Below, piece after piece: positions 1 through 3,586 of a stretch of 5,939 nucleotides of DNA. The notes beneath the pieces were generated by a model. That model was not told the origin of the DNA and did not search any database. It saw only the letters and a program-made list of their open reading frames with translations. Made by a program: the position numbers and the translations under genes. Numbering within the stretch: the first letter of the stretch is position 1; every line of letters starts with the position of its first letter. This DNA is from an uncultured Francisella sp. (lineage in GTDB: Bacteria > Pseudomonadota > Gammaproteobacteria > Burkholderiales > Neisseriaceae), in assembly GCA_905373555.1 (NCBI GenBank), contig CAJPTP010000072.1:1-5939 (forward strand), written 5' to 3'.

Positions 1-120
1 GTCTTGCTTGGCGCATTGGCGCAAGAGGGCGCAGGGCAGAGCGGGCGGGGCGGCTCGGGGCGCCGGGCGCGCCGGATGGCGCAACGGGCTGAAACATCGG
101 CGGAGTTTTGCGCCCGTCGC
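1..120. other. Upstream region without a recognisable gene
   Basis: This GC-rich stretch lies before the rpmI promoter. One frame is open from base 1 to a stop at about 144-146, and another closes at about 90. Neither translation resembles the C-terminus of initiation factor IF3 (infC), which would be the expected upstream neighbour in Proteobacteria. I also see no terminator with a T-tract here. It may be the 3' flank of an upstream gene or plain intergenic DNA. Confidence 0.4.
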
Positions 121-148
121 TTGCGTTTTTGGCCTCTTTGCCTATAAT
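121..148 (+). promoter_or_regulatory. Sigma70-type promoter for rpmI-rplT
   Basis: The -35 hexamer TTGCGT (121-126) and a perfect consensus -10 TATAAT (143-148) are separated by 16 bp. Transcription would start near 155 and give a leader of about 145 nt before rpmI. The match to the consensus is read directly; activity is inferred. A strong promoter fits the high expression of ribosomal proteins and lets rpmI-rplT be transcribed independently of any infC gene upstream. Confidence 0.75.
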
Positions 149-154
149 TGCGCC

Positions 155-299
155 TTCGCCGATTGGATGAAGCTGTTTTTCCGATCGCAAACCCCTGCGG
201 GGGGCGAAAAAAGAATGGCTCGAGGGCAGACAAGCCGACGCCGCCGGGCGCCGCGCCTTCGGCTCGACAACAACATCAGATTGCGAACGGAGCAACACC
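155..299 (+). promoter_or_regulatory. Structured 5' leader of rpmI-rplT
   Basis: The predicted untranslated leader contains a small CCCC/GGGG hairpin (192-202). It also contains a stem AGCCGA (233-238) with TCGGCT (259-264) that closes a very GC-rich interior, ending about 35 nt before the rpmI start. No T-tract follows on this strand, so neither looks like an intrinsic terminator. L20 represses its own operon through leader RNA in E. coli and B. subtilis, so a long structured leader here could be a regulatory target. I could not match it to the known L20-binding fold. Confidence 0.35.
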
Positions 300-497
300 A
301 TGCCGAAGATGAAATCCAAGTCGAGCGCCAAAAAGCGCTTCAAAGCTTTGGGCAACGGCAAGTTCAAAAGAGCGAGCGCCTTCAAGCGCCACATCTTGAC
401 CAAAAAAACGACCAAGAACAAGCGTCAGCTGCGCGGCGTCCGCGTGGTCAACGAGCGCGATATGGAATCGGTCAAAAGGATGCTGCCTTATCGCTGA
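300..497 (+). CDS. rpmI: 50S ribosomal protein L35
   Basis: This encodes a 65-residue bacterial L35, a small basic protein of the large ribosomal subunit. The length is normal for the family. It starts MPKMKSKSSAKKRFK, the conserved family N-terminus, and carries the block AFKRHILTKKTTKNKRQLRG (residues 27-46), which is very typical of Betaproteobacteria. It ends with a MLPY motif. The start is supported by GGAG (289-292) 7 nt upstream of the ATG. It is first in a two-gene operon with rplT, 80 nt downstream, and is the expected neighbour of L20. No oddity is seen in the protein. Identification is secure. Confidence 0.97.
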   Translation: MPKMKSKSSAKKRFKALGNGKFKRASAFKRHILTKKTTKNKRQLRGVRVVNERDMESVKRMLPYR

Positions 498-511
498 TCG
501 GATGGCCGATC
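496..511 (+). promoter_or_regulatory. Small hairpin across the rpmI stop codon
   Basis: GATCGG (496-501) pairs with CCGATC (506-511) around a four-base loop and overlaps the TGA stop of rpmI. A short run ATTTT follows at 516-520. It is too weak to call a terminator. It may modulate rpmI-rplT coupling or mRNA decay, or be chance. Confidence 0.25.
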
Positions 512-520
512 CGCGATTTT

Positions 521-558
521 GACCTGATCGACGCAACAAGACCTGATCGACGCAACCA
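521..558 (+). repeat. 19-nt tandem direct repeat between rpmI and rplT
   Basis: GACCTGATCGACGCAAC occurs twice in perfect form, at 521-537 and 540-556, with a period of 19 nt. The second copy ends just before the rplT ribosome binding site (GGAG at 566-569). The repeat makes up about half of the 80-nt intergenic region. It could be a recent slippage duplication or a repeated RNA element; the sequence alone does not decide. Confidence 0.8.
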
Positions 559-577
559 ATTTCTTGGAGTTTGAGCT

Positions 578-937
578 ATGCCACGCGTAAAAACCGGAGT
601 GACGGCCAGAGCCCGTCACAAAAAAGTCATCGCCGCAGCCAAGGGCTATCGCGGCCGCCGCAAGAACGTTTACCGCATCGCCAAGCAGGCGGTGATGAAG
701 GCGGGTCAGTACGCCTACCGCGACCGCCGTCGCCGCAAGCGCGAGTTCCGCCAGCTGTGGATCGTGCGCATCAACGCGGGCGCCCGCGCCAACGGCTTGA
801 CCTACAGCCGCATGATGAGCGGCCTGCGCAAGGCTTCGATCGAGATCGACCGCAAGGTTCTGGCCGATTTGGCCGTCTTCGACAAGCCCGCTTTCGCCGC
901 TTTGGCGAAAAAGGCTCAAGCCGCTTTGGCCAACTGA
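578..937 (+). CDS. rplT: 50S ribosomal protein L20
   Basis: This encodes a 119-residue L20, an early-assembling protein that binds 23S rRNA and in several bacteria also represses its own operon. The N-terminal half is the usual basic extension (MPRVKTGVTARARHKKVI, then AKGYRGRRKNVYRIAKQAVM and AYRDRRRRKREF). The C-terminal globular half includes LWIVRINAGARANGLTYSRMM and ASIEIDRKVLADLAV. The length is normal. The start has GGAG (566-569) 8 nt upstream. It follows rpmI directly and is closed by the terminator at 977-1003. The sequence is strongly betaproteobacterial in style. Identification is secure. Confidence 0.98.
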   Translation: MPRVKTGVTARARHKKVIAAAKGYRGRRKNVYRIAKQAVMKAGQYAYRDRRRRKREFRQLWIVRINAGARANGLTYSRMMSGLRKASIEIDRKVLADLAVFDKPAFAALAKKAQAALAN

Positions 938-938
938 A

Positions 939-1003
939 GGGCCGGCGCCTCGGCGCTCGGCGCCGGGCCTGCCCCCAAGCCGCCAAATGGCGGCTTTTGT
1001 TTT
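939..1003 (+). terminator. Intrinsic terminator after rplT, with a preceding GC hairpin
   Basis: The terminator proper is the perfect 8-bp stem AAGCCGCC (977-984) and GGCGGCTT (989-996) with an AAAT loop, running into a T-rich tail TTTTGTTTT (995-1003). Just before it, 2 nt past the rplT stop, a second GC-rich imperfect hairpin pairs 940-949 with 959-969 (one bulged base). The pair should end most rpmI-rplT transcripts. It lies only 37 nt before the best start of the next gene, so that gene depends on read-through or on an unseen promoter. Confidence 0.85.
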
Positions 1004-1040
1004 GCGCCGTTGTTTTTTGGCGGCGACTCGCCTTTTGCGC

Positions 1041-2111
1041 ATGCACATGACCGTTACCAGAAAGGACACGCCCGAGCTGCGCGAAGAGCTCTTGGCCCGG
1101 GCCATCAACAACGAGATCTTCAAGCAAGCGGCGGTCAAGCGCGGCGTCGACAAGAGCGCGGGCTACAAGGCCAAACTCAAAGAGATCGACAAGCAATCCA
1201 AAAAACTGGGCTTGGACAAGCAGCCCTTTTTCAAGGAGCGCTTGGAGTTCACCCGCGGCGAGCTGTTGGCGGAGGAGTTGGGGCGCTCGTTGATTGAGTC
1301 GGCCAAGCCCACCGAGAAGGAAATCGCCGACGAATACAAGAAGTACGCCGACTTTTACAAAGGCACCAAGAAAGCCACATTCCGCGAGATCGTGGTCAAG
1401 GACGACGCCGCAGCGGACTTGGTTTACAAGGATCTTAAGGCGGGCAAGCCCTTTGCCGACGTTTTGCAGGATCGCTCCATCGATCCGCACAAAGAGCAGC
1501 TGAAGAACGACGACAGTCTGCCTTCTTTGAATTTCGCCGACGTCAAAGCGGCCGATCCCAAGCTGCATGACATGCTGGTCAAGCTCAAGCCCGGCGAATA
1601 CAACAAGATTCCCTACTCGGCGGGCGGCAACCTGCACATTTTCGGCGTGGTGTCCGTTTCCGACGCCGATGTTGTGCCGTTGGACAAGTACAAATACACC
1701 ATCTCGATGTTGCTGAAAGAGCAAATCGCCGAGCAGCAGATGCGTCAAATCCGCTCCGCGGCCAAAGTTGAGCTCAACAACTCCGCCATGCCCGCCGCCG
1801 CCAAGGCGGTCGTGACCGCGCCCCTCGCCAATGGCAAGGCCGAAGCGAAGCCCGCCGCGACGGACAAGGATGCGAAGAAAGCCGACAAGCCCGCGGCCGA
1901 CAAGGCGGCCAAGCCCGTGAAGGCCGACAAGCCCGTGAAGGCCGACAAGGCTGAGAAAAAGGGCGCCGAGCCCGGCGCCAATGAGGCGAAGAAGGAAACG
2001 TCCGCCCCCGCCGCGGCTGAGAAGAAGGCTGAGGCGCCCGCCAAGGACGAGAAGAAGGCCCAAGCTCCCGCCAAGGACGATAAGAAGGTCAACGCCGCCT
2101 CGGCCAAGTGA
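1041..2111 (+). CDS. SurA/PpiC-like parvulin-family chaperone, apparently lacking its signal peptide
   Basis: From ATG 1041 (or 1047) this encodes about 356 residues. Residues 10-90 form a helical SurA-type chaperone region (DTPELREELLARAINNEIFKQ). A parvulin-like PPIase domain spans about 108-210 (KATFREIVVKDD, LKAGKPFADVLQD, LKPGEYNKIPYSAGG). A Lys/Ala/Pro/Asp tail runs from about 262 to 356. Secreted relatives start with a signal peptide and a VNG strand before DTPELR; both are absent. Active-site motifs are degraded: the usual HILV position reads REIVV, the GGDLG loop is replaced by SLPSLNF, and only the later His (H199) aligns. A chaperone without isomerase activity is therefore likelier than an enzyme. 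No Shine-Dalgarno precedes 1041 or 1047. An ATG at 987 is in frame but sits inside the terminator. The frame is intact for over 350 codons, so it is either functional or only recently broken. Confidence 0.7.
   Translation: MHMTVTRKDTPELREELLARAINNEIFKQAAVKRGVDKSAGYKAKLKEIDKQSKKLGLDKQPFFKERLEFTRGELLAEELGRSLIESAKPTEKEIADEYKKYADFYKGTKKATFREIVVKDDAAADLVYKDLKAGKPFADVLQDRSIDPHKEQLKNDDSLPSLNFADVKAADPKLHDMLVKLKPGEYNKIPYSAGGNLHIFGVVSVSDADVVPLDKYKYTISMLLKEQIAEQQMRQIRSAAKVELNNSAMPAAAKAVVTAPLANGKAEAKPAATDKDAKKADKPAADKAAKPVKADKPVKADKAEKKGAEPGANEAKKETSAPAAAEKKAEAPAKDEKKAQAPAKDDKKVNAASAK
1911..1946 (+). repeat. Perfect 18-bp tandem repeat in the chaperone tail
   Basis: AAGCCCGTGAAGGCCGAC is present twice back to back (1911-1928 and 1929-1946), coding for two KPVKAD units. 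Identity at synonymous positions indicates a recent duplication by slippage in the low-complexity tail. Confidence 0.9.
2034..2090 (+). repeat. Imperfect 27-nt direct repeat, period 30, in the chaperone tail
   Basis: Two nine-codon units, APAKDEKKA (2034-2060) and APAKDDKKV (2064-2090), differ at 3 of 27 bases. They lie in the same lysine-rich tail as the 18-bp repeat, which suggests that the tail grew by repeated duplication. Confidence 0.8.
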
Positions 2112-2145
2112 AGCGCCGCCTCGGGCTTGCGCCCGGGCGTGGGTC

Positions 2146-2183
2146 AAACGGCCCGTCGGGCAGAGCCCGTCGGGCCGTTTTTT
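2146..2183 (+). terminator. Very strong intrinsic terminator after the chaperone gene
   Basis: AAACGGCCCG (2146-2155) pairs with CGGGCCGTTT (2171-2180). Beyond a single T-T mismatch, an inner CGGGC/GCCCG stem (2157-2161 with 2165-2169) is capped by AGA. A run of six T (2178-2183) follows the stem. The unit GCCCGTCGGGC occurs twice inside it (2151-2161 and 2165-2175). It lies 34 nt past the stop and separates the chaperone gene from pheST. Confidence 0.93.
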
Positions 2184-2232
2184 ATTCCGCGCCCGGCGCG
2201 GCCGCGCTTGGTCGCGTTCGGGTCGAATGCGG

Positions 2233-2241
2233 TGTTATGAT
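2233..2241 (+). promoter_or_regulatory. Extended -10 promoter for pheS
   Basis: TGTTATGAT contains the TG dinucleotide plus TATGAT (2236-2241), an extended -10 element. No good -35 is found at 17 bp (CGCGTT), which is common for extended -10 promoters. Transcription would start near 2248, giving a leader of about 60 nt. The strong terminator 50 nt upstream means that pheS needs its own promoter, which supports this call. Confidence 0.55.
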
Positions 2242-2264
2242 CGTCGCTTTGCGAATTTATGTCG

Positions 2265-2291
2265 GCGCCCGGGCCGGTTGGGCCGGGGCGC
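2265..2291 (+). promoter_or_regulatory. GC-rich hairpin abutting the pheS ribosome binding site
   Basis: GCGCCC (2265-2270) pairs with GGGCGC (2286-2291). After a G-G mismatch, GGCC (2272-2275) pairs with GGCC (2281-2284) around a five-base loop. The stem ends one base before the AAAGGA Shine-Dalgarno (2293-2298). There is no T-tract, so it is not a terminator. No Phe-rich leader peptide is encoded before it, so the E. coli type of pheST attenuation is not evident. Confidence 0.45.
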
Positions 2292-2307
2292 GAAAGGAAT
2301 GGGAAAG

Positions 2308-3297
2308 ATGGTCGACATCGATCGGTTGCTGGGCGAGGCGACCGCTGAAATCGAGGCGGCGGGGGATTTGCGGCGGCTGGACGAAATCAAGGCCAAGTAT
2401 TTGGGCAAGTCGGGATCGATCGCAGCCCTGTTGAAAGGCTTGGCGAGCCTCCCGCCGGAGGAGCGCCGCAGCCAAGGCCAGACCGTCAACGCCAAAAAAA
2501 ACGAGTTTTCCCAAAAGCTGGAGGCGCGCCGCGAGCGGCTGCTCAAAGAGCGGTTGGACGAAAGGCTCAAGGCCGAGGCGCTGGACGTCACGCTGCCCGG
2601 CCGCCCCGCCCCCGCCGGGGGACTGCATCCGCTCACGCTCGCTCGCATGCGCATTGAGGCCCTGTTTCGCTCCATGGGCTTCGACGTGGGCGACGGGCCC
2701 GAGATCGAGCGCGACTTTTACAACTTCCAAGCCCTGAACATCCCCAAAAACCATCCCGCCCGCGACATGCAAGACACCTTTTACGTCGAAAACGGCGACG
2801 TGCTGCGCACGCACACGTCCCCGATTCAGGCGCGCTACATGCTGCAAAAGAAAAAGCCGCCGTTTCGCGTGATCGCCCCGGGCAAGGTGTACCGCGTCGA
2901 CTCCGACGCGACCCACTCGCCGATGTTCAACCAAATCGAGGGGCTGTGGGTCGAGGAGGGCGTGACCTTCGCCGACCTCAAGTCGGTGTTTCGGATGTTC
3001 GTGCGGGCGTTTTTCGAGGCCGACGATTTGAACGTGCGCTTTCGCCCGTCTTTTTTCCCGTTCACCGAGCCCTCGGCCGAGATCGACGTCATGGGCGAGC
3101 GCGGGTGGCTTGAGGTCGGCGGCTGCGGCATGGTGCATCCCAACGTGCTCACGGGTATGGGCGTCGACCCCGAGCGCTACACGGGGTTCGCGTTTGGGAT
3201 CGGCATCGACCGGTTTGCCATGCTGCGCTACAAGGTCAACGATTTGCGGCAGTTTTTCAACAACGATTTGCGTTTTCTGCGCCAGTTTCGGCAATAA
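2308..3297 (+). CDS. pheS: Phenylalanyl-tRNA synthetase alpha subunit
   Basis: This encodes the 329-residue catalytic subunit of the alpha2-beta2 enzyme that activates phenylalanine with ATP and transfers it to tRNA-Phe; E. coli PheS is of similar length. Residues 1-90 are a charged helical, probably coiled-coil arm that contacts tRNA. The class II core follows, with ERDFYNFQALNIPKNHPARD (134-153), HTSPIQARYM (169-178), motif 2 from FRVIAPGKVYR through THSPMFNQIEGL (186-213), FFPFTEPSAEIDV, GCGMVHPNVL, and motif 3 GFAFGIGIDRFAMLRY. Ala295 in GFAFG is the specificity-pocket residue equivalent to E. coli Ala294, so the pocket is wild type. Start 2308 has AAAGGA 9 nt upstream; an in-frame ATG at 2299 touches that site and is less likely. 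pheT lies 264 nt downstream, unusually far. Confidence 0.97.
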   Translation: MVDIDRLLGEATAEIEAAGDLRRLDEIKAKYLGKSGSIAALLKGLASLPPEERRSQGQTVNAKKNEFSQKLEARRERLLKERLDERLKAEALDVTLPGRPAPAGGLHPLTLARMRIEALFRSMGFDVGDGPEIERDFYNFQALNIPKNHPARDMQDTFYVENGDVLRTHTSPIQARYMLQKKKPPFRVIAPGKVYRVDSDATHSPMFNQIEGLWVEEGVTFADLKSVFRMFVRAFFEADDLNVRFRPSFFPFTEPSAEIDVMGERGWLEVGGCGMVHPNVLTGMGVDPERYTGFAFGIGIDRFAMLRYKVNDLRQFFNNDLRFLRQFRQ

Positions 3298-3561
3298 GCG
3301 ATCGGCGACGGTCGATCGGCGGCATTCGCGGGCATAGGCGGCGCGCTTCTTGGCCGACGGGGCAACGCGCCCGGGCGGCCGGCGCCGCGCCGGCGAGCGC
3401 ATGGGCCGGCGTGAGCTTGGGCTTTTGAAGGGCATGGATCGGTCGGGCGGGGACGCCCGGGCGCTTGCGGGCCTTGCGCGCATCGAAAGCCGAATGAAGC
3501 GGCCGGCCCCGGATGGGCGGAGGAAAACCATGCCAAGGCGTTCTTGGCAAGAGAGGCGGCA
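3298..3561 (+). other. Long structured pheS-pheT spacer
   Basis: pheS and pheT usually lie within a few tens of bases of each other; here 264 nt separate them. I see no convincing promoter, intrinsic terminator (no T-tract) or recognisable gene. The stretch holds perfect small hairpins: GCCGGCG/CGCCGGC with a CCG loop (3378-3394), CGGGCG/CGCCCG with a GNRA-type GGGA loop (3444-3459), and TGCCAAG/CTTGGCA with a five-base loop (3531-3549). It also has a direct repeat CGATCGGCG (3299-3307 and 3313-3321). High GC makes some pairing expected by chance. The last hairpin ends exactly where the pheT ribosome binding site starts. Confidence 0.6.
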
Positions 3562-3586
3562 ATGCGGGTTTCGTACAAGTGGTTGA
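3530..3586 (+). CDS. Possible 18-residue upstream reading frame overlapping the pheT start
   Basis: An ATG at 3530 is preceded by GGAGG (3519-3523) at a 6-nt spacing, a better Shine-Dalgarno than pheT's own. It would encode MPRRSWQERRQCGFRTSG and stop at 3584-3586, 25 nt inside pheT in another frame. The peptide resembles nothing I know and is not rich in phenylalanine. If translated, ribosomes would open the hairpin at 3531-3549 and then end close to the pheT start, so it could couple or tune pheT translation. It may also be chance. Confidence 0.3.
   Translation: MPRRSWQERRQCGFRTSG

Noticed and set aside
8..574. 188-codon + strand frame spanning the promoter, leader and all of rpmI
   Set aside because: It overlaps a secure ribosomal protein gene in another frame, has no family resemblance and would include the promoter.
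987..1040. Upstream ATG at 987 as the chaperone start, giving a somewhat hydrophobic N-terminus
   Set aside because: The ATG lies inside the rplT terminator stem-loop, has no Shine-Dalgarno, and the added residues are encoded by terminator and T-tract sequence.
771..2147. 458-codon open frame on the - strand opposite the chaperone gene
   Set aside because: The Gly/Leu-rich translation mirrors the codons of the + strand gene, and the frame runs across the rplT terminator.
2242..2307. Phenylalanine-rich leader peptide with attenuator before pheS, as in E. coli
   Set aside because: The short leader encodes no run of Phe codons, and its hairpin lacks a T-tract.
3257..3562. 101-codon - strand frame across the spacer
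   Set aside because: It overlaps the pheS 3' end, has Pro/Arg/Ala-biased composition and shows no recognisable motif.
3350..3586. 78-codon + strand frame in the pheS-pheT spacer starting at TTG 3350
   Set aside because: There is no good ribosome site at its start, the composition is low-complexity Arg/Gly and no similarity is recognised; only the internal ATG at 3530 has supporting context.
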